A stretch of DNA of 64,000 nucleotides from Geminisphaera colitermitum TAV2 (GTDB taxonomy: Bacteria > Verrucomicrobiota > Verrucomicrobiia > Opitutales > Opitutaceae). The position numbers were made by a program, and so were the translations under genes. Positions within the stretch are counted from its first letter, which is position 1, and each line of letters opens with the position of its first letter. This document shows, in pieces, positions 10,613-18,743 of the stretch. Below the pieces are notes generated by a model, which had not been told where the DNA came from, searched no databases, and was given only the letters and a program-made list of their open reading frames with translations. The stretch lies in NCBI RefSeq assembly GCF_000171235.2, contig NZ_ABEA03000135.1, positions 21,132 through 85,131 on the forward strand. The letters run 5' to 3'.

Positions 10613-11359
10613 CTATCCGTTATCTACCAATTCCTGAACCTGTAGTGTTTTGTCTTTTTCGTTTTGTCGTATAATCAGAAGCTTTCGGGCATTCAACCAT
10701 GCCTCCGTATAGCCACGATAAAGGATTTTGAAGTCGTCCTGCCCTTGTTTTACCGCCAATCCCAACGGGAAACGGGGTGTCGATTTGTCATCCCTGTCCT
10801 TTAATAATTCCGGCGGATAGGGAATAGGATTGGATAGCAACTTGGGTAAAACAATATTGGTATTCCCAATCTTGGCATAAAGTTCCTGCCCTGTAAGATT
10901 AAGGATTCGTGTGAAGTGGATCGGAAATGCGTCGATGCTGTCGTCAATCGGCATCCCCCTCACTTCCTTGCCGTTGGCGGATGGTACAACGGCAAAGAGA
11001 ACAAGTGCATTTTTGGTTTGGCCTGGCCATGCTATTTCGCTGAGAGGTTTCCATGGCTTTTGGGTATTCTCGCCATCCTTGGCGACGAAGACCAAATGAA
11101 TTGGCTTCTTTTTCAGGGCAATGGGTTGTGAACGGCGGTTGGTCGACAGTTTGACCATCGGAATATCGTTCGCGTTTATATAACAGTAAAAATTCTCCAG
11201 TATTTCATCATTTGCCAATGCGATGGCGCAAAATGAATAGGGATGGGTATCCTTCCCCTCGGTTCGTCTCTCTTTATCGGGGACTGATTGCGCAAATGTC
11301 GTCCAAAGTGGAGACAGGAATAAGACAAGCCGGATTAAATTTCGTCTGTGGTGAGCCAT
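10613..11359 (-). CDS. Secreted protein of unknown function, last gene of the pseudopilin operon
   Basis: I do not recognise a domain in this 248-aa protein. Its N-terminus (MAHHRRNLIRLVLFLSPLW...FAQS) looks like a signal peptide with cleavage after FAQ. The rest is a mixed alpha/beta soluble sequence without Cys clusters or repeats. Its start lies 25 nt inside the 3' end of the cassette A gene, so the two are very likely cotranscribed and translationally coupled, which suggests a role with the pseudopilus or its surface target. It is the distal gene of the operon; the next feature downstream is the end of the IS256 element. The IS insertion therefore sits between two convergent genes. Confidence 0.7.
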   Translation of the reverse strand: MAHHRRNLIRLVLFLSPLWTTFAQSVPDKERRTEGKDTHPYSFCAIALANDEILENFYCYINANDIPMVKLSTNRRSQPIALKKKPIHLVFVAKDGENTQKPWKPLSEIAWPGQTKNALVLFAVVPSANGKEVRGMPIDDSIDAFPIHFTRILNLTGQELYAKIGNTNIVLPKLLSNPIPYPPELLKDRDDKSTPRFPLGLAVKQGQDDFKILYRGYTEAWLNARKLLIIRQNEKDKTLQVQELVDNG

Positions 11360-14280
11360 CGGAAGGAGATTATCTTGAATTGTCGTCCAAATTTATAGCT
11401 GGCGGGAGGGTTTAATTCGTTATCGGTGCTGTATGAGCCAGAGGTGGGTTTCGTGAGATCGGGGACTCGCTGCACCGTTGCTTCGCACCATGCTCGCGAT
11501 ATAATCTCTTCGGTTATGGGATTCCTGACATCCCCATATGCTCTGACAAGAAACGTATCGGAACGCGCTGTTATGAATTGTGCCATTGATGCAACGACAT
11601 CCGCCTGTGTCAAAGCACCCGCTGTATTGCGCAGATCGGCAGAGATGGAACTGTTTATTCCTTGGGTTGTAATCGCTCCTTCTATTACTCCAGAATTTAT
11701 AAATTCTTTTAAGCTGTCAAATGGCTTATTATTTGAAGTTGTCCAACTCTGTATTTGATCTACGATCTTTTGTGCCAGATTCTGAATTGCGTTGGTTGCG
11801 TTTACTTGTCGTCCTGCGCCTTCAAGCGCATCCATATCACTTATGGAAGTGCTGCCATCAACAGGTTTCGAAAGTTGCTGCGCACCGTGTGGAAAACGAA
11901 AAAATACATCATCCAGATTAGGTTCTGTGCCTCCCTGATATTCCCAATCCGACAGTGCATTGCCCAGCAGCATTGTCCATGCATCCTTGGATGTTGAATT
12001 AATATTAAATGCGCCTTTAATCACTAAATAGCGTGCGGCTTTATCATATGCCTTTATGTCGGAACGAATATTGGCCTCTGACATTGCTGATTGGCCCTGA
12101 GGCAAATATATGTGTATGTAACGATTGGGTAATGCAAGCGGTGAGCCAAATCCCCAATTGCTGCTTAATACGATATCGTGCCCCTCTCGCGGTATAGTTG
12201 ATACGAAACATTCATCCAATATGGCATTATCCCCCCCCCCCCAAGGACTACCAATAGAATATGCTTTATTTTTTTTCAGATGAGTCAGCATTCCCAATGA
12301 AGTCACCTCCTGACGGGGAAGGTCAAAAAGTATGATTTTTGACTGACCAGCAAATAGGCCATCCACATCGCCGCTCAAACTCGATGGGGCTTTTGTGGAT
12401 GCCAGAAGAGTAAGGTCTGTGGTCGGAGTGGCGCCAGTTATATCAATATTTACTCGTGGATCACTGCTTGTATGCGGCGTCCCAGATGAGTTTTCAGGAT
12501 TTCCATTTGTCCATTGCTGGAGATTGTTGGCCAATATAAATCCATAACCAAAATCATAACTGCCTGAAGGTGATATGTCAGATTCATTATCGAATTCTAG
12601 ATTATATGATTGAATTTCGGTATTTCCTATTTCGGCCATTCGCATTGTCACCTTTAGGTTGGAAACAGCTTCTACTTCGATTTTATCAATATCTGTGTCA
12701 GCAGTAGTTGTTTGTGTTAATACTGTTTGTGCCGCTCCACTCCCGCCCCCGACCGAAAGCCCGGCGCTGATTGTTCCAGAAATTCCTTTGATTTCGCCGG
12801 GCTCCAAGATCAAGGTATTTGGTATGTTTATCGTTACAGGTGAGGCCAAGGAAATGACTGACGAATACGAAGGTATGGCATCATAACTTGGGCTCAATCC
12901 ATTCTTTATTTTTATGACAGGTAATGCCCCCTCAACATAAAATTGAATGCCATTTGTACCGCCTATTTCCAATTTGGCCGCATATGGATTCCATAATTCT
13001 ACATCAATAGCATACCCCATATCAATCACCAAACTGGTTGCGGTGCTGGAGGTGTGATTTTTCTTTATAGAAAATCGGAGTTTAAAATCTGTCACAATCG
13101 GGCCAATGGGCATAAGAGCATCAGGAACCGAGTTTTGTGTCCTAGGATAATATGTTGCCTCGTAAGGTGTGGCGGAACCCGGTTCTGGCCTTACGCGCAT
13201 GAATTTAACAGCGTCGGAGTCTGCTGCTTCATTAAGTGGGGATAAATCTTTTTTTAATATCACATTCCCATCCCCGTTATGTGATGCACTTAAGTTAACA
13301 AGCACTCCTTCACTTAATGGCGTTAAATTATGAAATTGCGTGCGAATAGCTTCTGCGCGATTGCTTGCACTAGCAGTTGCATTTGGTAACAGACGCATTT
13401 GGGCTCGATTAGTGATCCGTGGCAAAAAGTTAATCGTATCAACATGGATGCTGTCATAGCTGCTGGGTGGGTCATTTAATGTTAACTCCAAACGTGGGCG
13501 TATTAAAGATAGTTGATTCAGGCGTTGGCGGTCTTTATTTGTATCAGCGGTGCCAACGGCTCCCCCTCCCCCCCAGTTTTGGCTGTATGTCCCAGAGTTA
13601 TTATAATCGATACGATTGGCATAGTCTTTGCTGACTGCATCGGTCAGCGCAATGCTTGCCTTCATACCTTCATCGCCAATCCAGTAGGCATAATGGCCAA
13701 TCGTTGCATCGGTAGTTCCACTCATGCCTGGTATGTCATCTTGCTTGATTTTGATCTTCTGCTTATCTAGCACAATGCGTTTTTTGATATTAGGTTCGCC
13801 CCAAACATCGTTGCCCGTCGTAGGTACAGAATACTCGTCAACCAAGGCAACTTCTCCACCGCCTCCCTCGGGTCCGGAGTTGGCGTCATTAAAGAGGTTA
13901 TGCAAAGCCAATGAAGGAACCATCGTGGCTGGATCTGTCACAATAGAATTTTCATTTCCACTAACCAACCAAGTATCAATAGTATTGGTATTTTTATTCC
14001 AAATGCCAGTCAAATAGGGTTGATTGACAGTGGCGCTTTGCCAATCTCCGCGAATTGTAATACGAGCATCTGGCCCGGCGTATTTCTGGAGTTGGCCAAC
14101 AGCTATATTGAGCGCCATCATCGCATTTTGACGGGCCTTGGCAACATCTTGCGAGTTCGAGGAAACTTGTGTCTCGACCCGCGTCAGCGTGGACATCGCA
14201 ACCAAGATTAGCACCAAGAAGGCGATCAGCACGATTGTGATCAAAAGGGCGAAGCCGCATTGTTGTTTCTTCGTCTTCAT
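11335..14280 (-). CDS. Verru_Chthon cassette protein A-like large pseudopilin-associated protein
   Basis: A protein of 981 aa (996 if the upstream GTG at 14325 is used) with a class III signal-like N-terminus, GFALLITIVLIAFLVLILVA, resembling PilX/GspK-type minor pilins. A large secreted domain follows. Length, order and neighbours fit the Verrucomicrobium/Chthoniobacter cassette protein A family (TIGR02600, recalled from memory). The GTG start would overlap the stop of the preceding gene as GTGA, arguing for translational coupling; ATG 14280 gives the more normal leader, so I chose it. It carries a 12-nt G run on the coding strand (12231-12242) and a 7-nt run (13568-13574), both encoding Gly. 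Base composition is AT-richer than the flanking regions. A likely role is at the tip of a type II secretion or pilus-like filament; this is inference. Confidence 0.8.
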   Translation of the reverse strand: MKTKKQQCGFALLITIVLIAFLVLILVAMSTLTRVETQVSSNSQDVAKARQNAMMALNIAVGQLQKYAGPDARITIRGDWQSATVNQPYLTGIWNKNTNTIDTWLVSGNENSIVTDPATMVPSLALHNLFNDANSGPEGGGGEVALVDEYSVPTTGNDVWGEPNIKKRIVLDKQKIKIKQDDIPGMSGTTDATIGHYAYWIGDEGMKASIALTDAVSKDYANRIDYNNSGTYSQNWGGGGAVGTADTNKDRQRLNQLSLIRPRLELTLNDPPSSYDSIHVDTINFLPRITNRAQMRLLPNATASASNRAEAIRTQFHNLTPLSEGVLVNLSASHNGDGNVILKKDLSPLNEAADSDAVKFMRVRPEPGSATPYEATYYPRTQNSVPDALMPIGPIVTDFKLRFSIKKNHTSSTATSLVIDMGYAIDVELWNPYAAKLEIGGTNGIQFYVEGALPVIKIKNGLSPSYDAIPSYSSVISLASPVTINIPNTLILEPGEIKGISGTISAGLSVGGGSGAAQTVLTQTTTADTDIDKIEVEAVSNLKVTMRMAEIGNTEIQSYNLEFDNESDISPSGSYDFGYGFILANNLQQWTNGNPENSSGTPHTSSDPRVNIDITGATPTTDLTLLASTKAPSSLSGDVDGLFAGQSKIILFDLPRQEVTSLGMLTHLKKNKAYSIGSPWGGGDNAILDECFVSTIPREGHDIVLSSNWGFGSPLALPNRYIHIYLPQGQSAMSEANIRSDIKAYDKAARYLVIKGAFNINSTSKDAWTMLLGNALSDWEYQGGTEPNLDDVFFRFPHGAQQLSKPVDGSTSISDMDALEGAGRQVNATNAIQNLAQKIVDQIQSWTTSNNKPFDSLKEFINSGVIEGAITTQGINSSISADLRNTAGALTQADVVASMAQFITARSDTFLVRAYGDVRNPITEEIISRAWCEATVQRVPDLTKPTSGSYSTDNELNPPASYKFGRQFKIISFRWLTTDEI
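12231..12242 (-). repeat. Homopolymer of 12 C on + (12 G in the coding strand)
   Basis: Lies inside the cassette A gene and encodes Gly residues after SPW. It stands out in an otherwise AT-rich gene. Confidence 0.9.
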
Positions 14281-14321
14281 AAATATTTTATTTAACTGAT
14301 ATTTACTGCCGGAGGGGGGAG

Positions 14322-15521
14322 TCACAGTGCGTTTGTTTTTAATGAAATGCGACGAGTGTAAACTTTTGAATATTTTTCAGCGATTTCCCACCAATTTCCT
14401 GTTGTTATACGAGAGCGTTCAAAATCTTCCAAAATCTTGGAACCTTCTGGTGTTAGAATTCTCAACATGATTTCTGCTGCAACAGGAATTCCCGTCCATG
14501 TTGATTGATAGTCGTTGCCATACCCTGTATAAGCTGCAGGATCAGAATTACTCGTCGGGTCAGGGTTTGAAGTTGCGACAAAGGTAAATGGCACTGATGA
14601 TGGCGTAACATTCCCTGCTTTGTGAGGAAAAATTTCTTCCTCATAACCGGTTGTGGCGTTTCGTGCAAAAAAACGAATCCCAAAGTCAATGATATCATTG
14701 GCAATCACCAATGACGCTGCTGGACGCCGTATGATGCCTGGGTATCGGTAATTGCTGTCTCCATTCCCTATGTCGTAAACATCCTTTCCTGCATTGCTGT
14801 TTGAACTATCTGTGTATGATCCGCGATAAATTATATTATATCCAGCTTTTATTGTGTTTTCAGCGCTAACCTCAGAACGGAAAAACATATAGCGATATTG
14901 AGCACTCACGGCGGGATTTCCAATTTGGATGCGTATCAATTGATAAGAGACCGCACAGGGCTGACTTTCAATTGTGCCAGTCGTGAAAAAACGAAGCCAA
15001 ACGCCAGCATGCCCAAATCTCCAATCTTCCAATTTATCACTGGTATCGATATCGAATGATTTATTATTACCTAAAATTGTATTGTTGCTTCCTGACGCAC
15101 TTGAACTAGGTTTCCTCGTCGTCGTTGTGCCAGATCCAGCATTGTTTATGGGGGTCCATTTCGTATAGAATGGGGGTTTATCGCTACCTGATGCACTTAC
15201 ACCAATTTTTGTGTCGCCTGCTGTTGCACCACCACCAATGTCAACAGTTTGATCTCTTTGTACTGTTGCCGCAAGCCAATTATTCCCATCTTGTTTGAAG
15301 AGCATTCCTTCAAGATCGGTTGCTAATTGATTAAAAACGAAACGAGCTTGATTTTCTGTCGTGAGATTTGCAGCGGATTGATTCCATGCGTTTAGCACGC
15401 TCATAGTGATCGTCACCATCAAAGTTATCAGCATGGCGGTTATCCCAAGGGCGACAAGCAATTCAATAATTGTAAATCCGTCTTTCCGCTTAATAAGATT
15501 TTTTTGAATAAACGATTCCAT
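14322..15521 (-). CDS. Verru_Chthon cassette protein C-like pseudopilin
   Basis: A 399-aa protein with a typical prepilin leader: basic KRKDG, then FTIIELLVALGITAML with Glu at position +5 after the cleaved Gly. This predicts processing by a prepilin peptidase and assembly into a type II secretion-like pseudopilus. Size and position between proteins B and A fit cassette protein C (TIGR02599, from memory). The globular part is Ser/Gly/Asn-rich and has GspJ-like length. Its stop overlaps the alternative GTG start of the A gene. CCACCTCCT sits directly before the ATG, which is complementary to a Shine-Dalgarno sequence rather than being one. Confidence 0.82.
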   Translation of the reverse strand: MESFIQKNLIKRKDGFTIIELLVALGITAMLITLMVTITMSVLNAWNQSAANLTTENQARFVFNQLATDLEGMLFKQDGNNWLAATVQRDQTVDIGGGATAGDTKIGVSASGSDKPPFYTKWTPINNAGSGTTTTRKPSSSASGSNNTILGNNKSFDIDTSDKLEDWRFGHAGVWLRFFTTGTIESQPCAVSYQLIRIQIGNPAVSAQYRYMFFRSEVSAENTIKAGYNIIYRGSYTDSSNSNAGKDVYDIGNGDSNYRYPGIIRRPAASLVIANDIIDFGIRFFARNATTGYEEEIFPHKAGNVTPSSVPFTFVATSNPDPTSNSDPAAYTGYGNDYQSTWTGIPVAAEIMLRILTPEGSKILEDFERSRITTGNWWEIAEKYSKVYTRRISLKTNAL

Positions 15522-15533
15522 AGGAGGTGGGTT

Positions 15534-16070
15534 TTAACGAACAATAGCCGAGGGGACGATCAAGGCGTTGCGTTGTGATTCTTCCACAGGACTTCCATCA
15601 CCATCGGCAGTTGGCATATAAGCTGGCCATGAGATTTTCACATTAAATGCAATGAAACCAGAATTTGGATCAGGATCTAGATTGTCATTTTTTAATAATT
15701 TAATTTCAAAAAATTTCTCTCCATTTTTCCCAGATGGCCACATGTCCTCCGTTCCTGAACCATCCTTTTTTGAAATCTTAGCCGTTCCAGATCCTATCTT
15801 TTCTCCACTTCGATTTGCATAGATTAGGGAAGATGGAGAATTTATAAAACTGACAAATGTCGAATAATTGCTGTGTTTGTATTCCTCTTGTAATCCGGCT
15901 TGAATACGTGTGAGAAGTCGGGATGCGTCATCACTTTCTTTATTTTCGACAATGGATTTGCTTGTGGCAGCCAAAACGCCCAAAACACTAACTACTGCCA
16001 ATGCAAAAATACCAGTGGCCACAACCACTTCGACAAGTGAGAAACCAGTTTTTAATTCATTCGTTTTCAT
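15534..16070 (-). CDS. Verru_Chthon cassette protein B-like pseudopilin
   Basis: A small pseudopilin of 178 aa from ATG 16070. A TTG at 16085 that overlaps the previous stop would add five residues. The N-terminus, KTGFSLVEVVVATGIFALAVVSVLG, is a GspI-like prepilin signal with Gly at -1 and Glu at +5. It lies 12 nt upstream of the C gene and directly after the D gene, so it is part of one transcript. The family assignment (TIGR02598) rests on order, size and signal type. Confidence 0.8.
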   Translation of the reverse strand: MKTNELKTGFSLVEVVVATGIFALAVVSVLGVLAATSKSIVENKESDDASRLLTRIQAGLQEEYKHSNYSTFVSFINSPSSLIYANRSGEKIGSGTAKISKKDGSGTEDMWPSGKNGEKFFEIKLLKNDNLDPDPNSGFIAFNVKISWPAYMPTADGDGSPVEESQRNALIVPSAIVR

Positions 16071-16081
16071 TTTAGAGTTTA

Positions 16082-16864
16082 TCAATCACCACCTGAACTG
16101 TCTGAATGAAAGGCATCTTTCTCATTCAAGAATGTAACGATGCCATATGTGCCAATTTTGAGGCCGAGCACATTGTTTTCGTTTTCAAAGGAAATGTGCG
16201 CAGGAGATAGTAATTGTGCAGGAGCCAATGCGATGCGATCTCCTGAACTTATCCATGCGGGCCCAGTGCCGCCTTGTGCCGCTTCTTTTGTCTGACTTCG
16301 TAAACCACCCGACGTAAAGACGACCAATGGCTGATAATTTCCTCCTACAGTTTCGGACCCTGTGGCTTGCATTCGCATGTCTGTAATCGTATCTGCTTCA
16401 GTGCCTGCATCGGTTTTTAACACAGTGGAGATTGCAGCAGTCGGTAATGTCGTGGGCCAACTACTTGCAAGGGTCACGTTGCTACCGCTTGAAAATTGTC
16501 CATGACCAGGCACGATAAATATGCCTTTGGGAAGCGATGTTGCAGTACCAGTCGTCACCCATTTCCCTGATGAATTTTCGTAAGCGACACGCAAGGTGGA
16601 CAGAAACCCATTGGAGGCTTCATCATTGGTATTGGTGGTAACATTGACGAAGACACCCGCGCGGGCGTTTTTGAGTGCGGCTTGGGAGCGGGCGGCGGAG
16701 ATAAGACTGTTGACAGTAGCTTGGGCGGCTTGGAGGGAAGTGCCGCCATCGTTTGTTTTTAGTGCAACCCCAATGCCTGCAGCCAGAACCCCAATCAGGC
16801 CTATCACCACCAACAGTTCGATAAGCGTGAACGCTTTTGTTTGTTTTATCGTTTTTTGATGCAT
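16082..16864 (-). CDS. Verru_Chthon cassette protein D-like pseudopilin
   Basis: A 260-aa prepilin-like protein. The leader MHQKTIKQTKA is followed by FTLIELLVVIGLIGVLAAGI, a GspH-type signal with cleavage before Phe and Glu at +5. The mature part is Thr/Ser/Gly-rich as in minor pseudopilins. It is third in an operon of two GspG-like genes and proteins D, B, C and A, which is the cassette order I know for Verrucomicrobia (TIGR02596 for D, from memory). The leader upstream contains TACCTCCTT 13 nt before the ATG. Confidence 0.8.
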   Translation of the reverse strand: MHQKTIKQTKAFTLIELLVVIGLIGVLAAGIGVALKTNDGGTSLQAAQATVNSLISAARSQAALKNARAGVFVNVTTNTNDEASNGFLSTLRVAYENSSGKWVTTGTATSLPKGIFIVPGHGQFSSGSNVTLASSWPTTLPTAAISTVLKTDAGTEADTITDMRMQATGSETVGGNYQPLVVFTSGGLRSQTKEAAQGGTGPAWISSGDRIALAPAQLLSPAHISFENENNVLGLKIGTYGIVTFLNEKDAFHSDSSGGD

Positions 16865-16900
16865 GGCGTGCGTTGTAAGGAGGTATTCGAAGTGGGAGGG

Positions 16901-17548
16901 TTATTCCCAACTTTTCACGCCTTTGCCTTTGTCCCCAGCGGAATAGATGATGACACTAGCGCGAACTCCTTCAGTTGGAATACCCAGTTTGGCTTTTGTG
17001 AAAATTTCTCCATCATTGCCTGTTACGTCTTCAAAATCAGCAACATCTTTTTCGCTAGCTGTTCCATTCTTTGTAATCCGTCCGTCACCATTTTTATCAG
17101 AGATAATGACTATTTCCGTATTTCCAAACGCATCCTTTATTTTGTAGTCATTTGTAAGCTCATCCGTTGCAAATGAATAGAAACCAAGTCTTTTTCTGTT
17201 CCCACAAAGATTGTCTTTATCATCATCCTCTATTTTGGCACCATTTGGTTCTTTGCCTGTCAGTGCTCCAGCAAGTAATCTTGTCTCTGTTGCCCCAGTC
17301 AGCTTTTTAATGTTTGGAGTGCTCGTTGTGCTTGTGTAAAGAGATGGATAAAAGCCATATTCTTGTTTGAAAAGTTCGTAGGCTTGGATGATTTGCGAAA
17401 ACTGGACTTTGGTTTTTGCCTTCTTGGCGGAAGTGCGAACAGAACCGACCGTCGGGATAATAATTGCAGCCAAGATGCCGATAACGGCAATCACGGTGAG
17501 AAGCTCAATGAGTGTGAAGGCTTTGTTCCTATGGATGAGATGTTTCAT
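16901..17548 (-). CDS. GspG-like major pseudopilin
   Basis: A 215-aa protein with leader MKHLIHRNKA and core FTLIELLTVIAVIGILAAII, a canonical type II secretion GspG signal. The N-terminal helix is followed by an Asp-rich C-terminal region with DKNGDGRITKNG, which resembles the calcium-binding loop of GspG or an EF-hand-like turn. It lies 36 nt upstream of the cassette D gene. Together with the neighbouring pseudopilin it probably forms the filament core. No ATPase, secretin or peptidase is encoded nearby, so these must come from another locus. Confidence 0.88.
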   Translation of the reverse strand: MKHLIHRNKAFTLIELLTVIAVIGILAAIIIPTVGSVRTSAKKAKTKVQFSQIIQAYELFKQEYGFYPSLYTSTTSTPNIKKLTGATETRLLAGALTGKEPNGAKIEDDDKDNLCGNRKRLGFYSFATDELTNDYKIKDAFGNTEIVIISDKNGDGRITKNGTASEKDVADFEDVTGNDGEIFTKAKLGIPTEGVRASVIIYSAGDKGKGVKSWE

Positions 17549-17592
17549 ATTTCAAAAAAATTGTAATGGTGAGGTTCGGACGAGGGGGGAGA

Positions 17593-18264
17593 CTATTCGT
17601 TGGCGTAGATATTATCAGCATTTTTATCATCGGAGGCGGTTGGTAAATCCCCGTTTGTGCCAGGTTGTGTGAAGGTCCCGTTCGGACCGGCTGAAAATAG
17701 AATATAAGATGGGTTTTTCCATGTACCGGGACTGGAACTGTTTTTATAGGAATACAGATAACGTTTTCCCCACGGGTCGAGGAAGGCATTGGCAACGGAA
17801 ATTGTATTGCCTGATGTTGGCAAATTGGCAGTCTCCAGCGTGAACTTGCCAAGTTCCACAAAACTACGCCCGTCTATGGGATCGCCTTTGGGGCCAAGTT
17901 TTCCGGCAAGCGAATTGAAAAATTTACCCGATACACTGGTTTCGTTTAATGTAGCTGTAATTTCAGTCGCCGCGATACGATTTGTTTGCGGATAATCCCC
18001 ATATTGCCGTTTATAGTTTTCCAAGGCAACGGACAGGGCGGCGAGTTCGGCTTTGGCTTGGTTAATGGCGGCGCGTTCATTGACGCCTTTTGTGATGCCG
18101 AAGGTGATGCCAGCCAAAATTCCGATGATTGCGATGACGGTAAGCAGTTCAATCAAGGTAAAGGCTCGGCGGGGGGGGGGGGGGAGGGGAGTTGAACGTT
18201 GACCGCTGAATGCTAAACGCTGAAGTGGCGGAGTGAGGCGATGATGGGAGAATTTTCGAAGCAT
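17593..18264 (-). CDS. GspG-like pseudopilin with a poly-C tract in its leader
   Basis: First gene of the pseudopilin operon. Core RRAFTLIELLTVIAIIGILAG is a clear prepilin signal, followed by the amphipathic helix (ALENYKRQYGDYPQT) and a GspG-like C-terminus containing DPWGKRYLY and FSAGPNG, the motifs around the GspG calcium site. The start is uncertain. ATG 18264 gives a 38-residue leader; the frame stays open to a GTG at 18363. Neither has a convincing ribosome-binding site. The leader contains PLPPPP encoded by 14 C at 18171-18184, directly before the cleavage site, so any tract-length change that is not a multiple of three would disconnect start and pilin. This makes it a candidate for phase variation. 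Confidence 0.82.
   Translation of the reverse strand: MLRKFSHHRLTPPLQRLAFSGQRSTPLPPPPRRAFTLIELLTVIAIIGILAGITFGITKGVNERAAINQAKAELAALSVALENYKRQYGDYPQTNRIAATEITATLNETSVSGKFFNSLAGKLGPKGDPIDGRSFVELGKFTLETANLPTSGNTISVANAFLDPWGKRYLYSYKNSSSPGTWKNPSYILFSAGPNGTFTQPGTNGDLPTASDDKNADNIYANE
18171..18184 (-). repeat. Poly-C (coding strand) tract of 14 nt in a prepilin leader
   Basis: Seen as G on +. It encodes prolines between the start and the FTLIELL cleavage region of the GspG-like pseudopilin. Confidence 0.9.
18192..18226. repeat. Degenerate 7-bp tandem repeats
   Basis: Reads as heptamers TTGAACG, TTGACCG, CTGAATG, CTAAACG, CTGAAGT. It belongs to the same family as the repeats at 28515, 56548 and the CTGAAGG repeats at 25.8 and 28.1 kb. 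It lies in the leader region of the first pseudopilin gene. Confidence 0.65.
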
Positions 18265-18524
18265 AGGGGGAAAGCTGAACAGGGAAAGGCATCCGTTTTC
18301 GGGGAGCAATCGCAAAGATGGGCTTGGAGGGGGAAAAGGCATGGGTGACGTTGGGTAAGACACGCGGACGGGGGAAAAGTTAACCGGAAAGCTGAAAAGT
18401 CAGGACCTGAAAATCCATTTTTTAACCATTAATGCACACTAATGGACTCTGATGGAAAACAGATTCACTGAAGTTACGTGACGGAGGATTGCAGAAAAAA
18501 CGCGCGCCAACCCAAATCCCCGAA

Positions 18525-18719
18525 GCGGGCGGGACGCCCGCGCCATAGCGTAGCGCAGGCATCCTGCCTGCAAGTCAGTCTATTGCGCGAAGTGCCGCTT
18601 TCCCAAATAACACAATCAGCAAAAAGCAGAAGAGAGCACCGCGCTTCGCGCAACCTATGGATTGCAGGCGAGACGCCTGCGCTACGGGATGCACGTTGCG
18701 GGCGGGACGCCCGCGCCAC
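18525..18719. repeat. 195-bp interspersed repeat, copy 1
   Basis: Nearly identical over its whole length to 54388-54582, with only a handful of substitutions. Both ends carry the palindromic module GCGGGCGGGACGCCCGCGCC; the interior contains further short hairpins. No ORF is shared, so it looks like a composite non-coding element. It fills most of the 379-base gene-free stretch between the pseudopilin operon and the PEP-CTERM gene; I see nothing else there. Confidence 0.85.
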
Positions 18720-18743
18720 GGACGCTTCGCGTAACATCAGTTG

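Noticed and set aside
10333..10674. 113-codon frame after the transposase
   Set aside because: It runs through the hairpin and terminal repeat of the IS and has no protein-like features.
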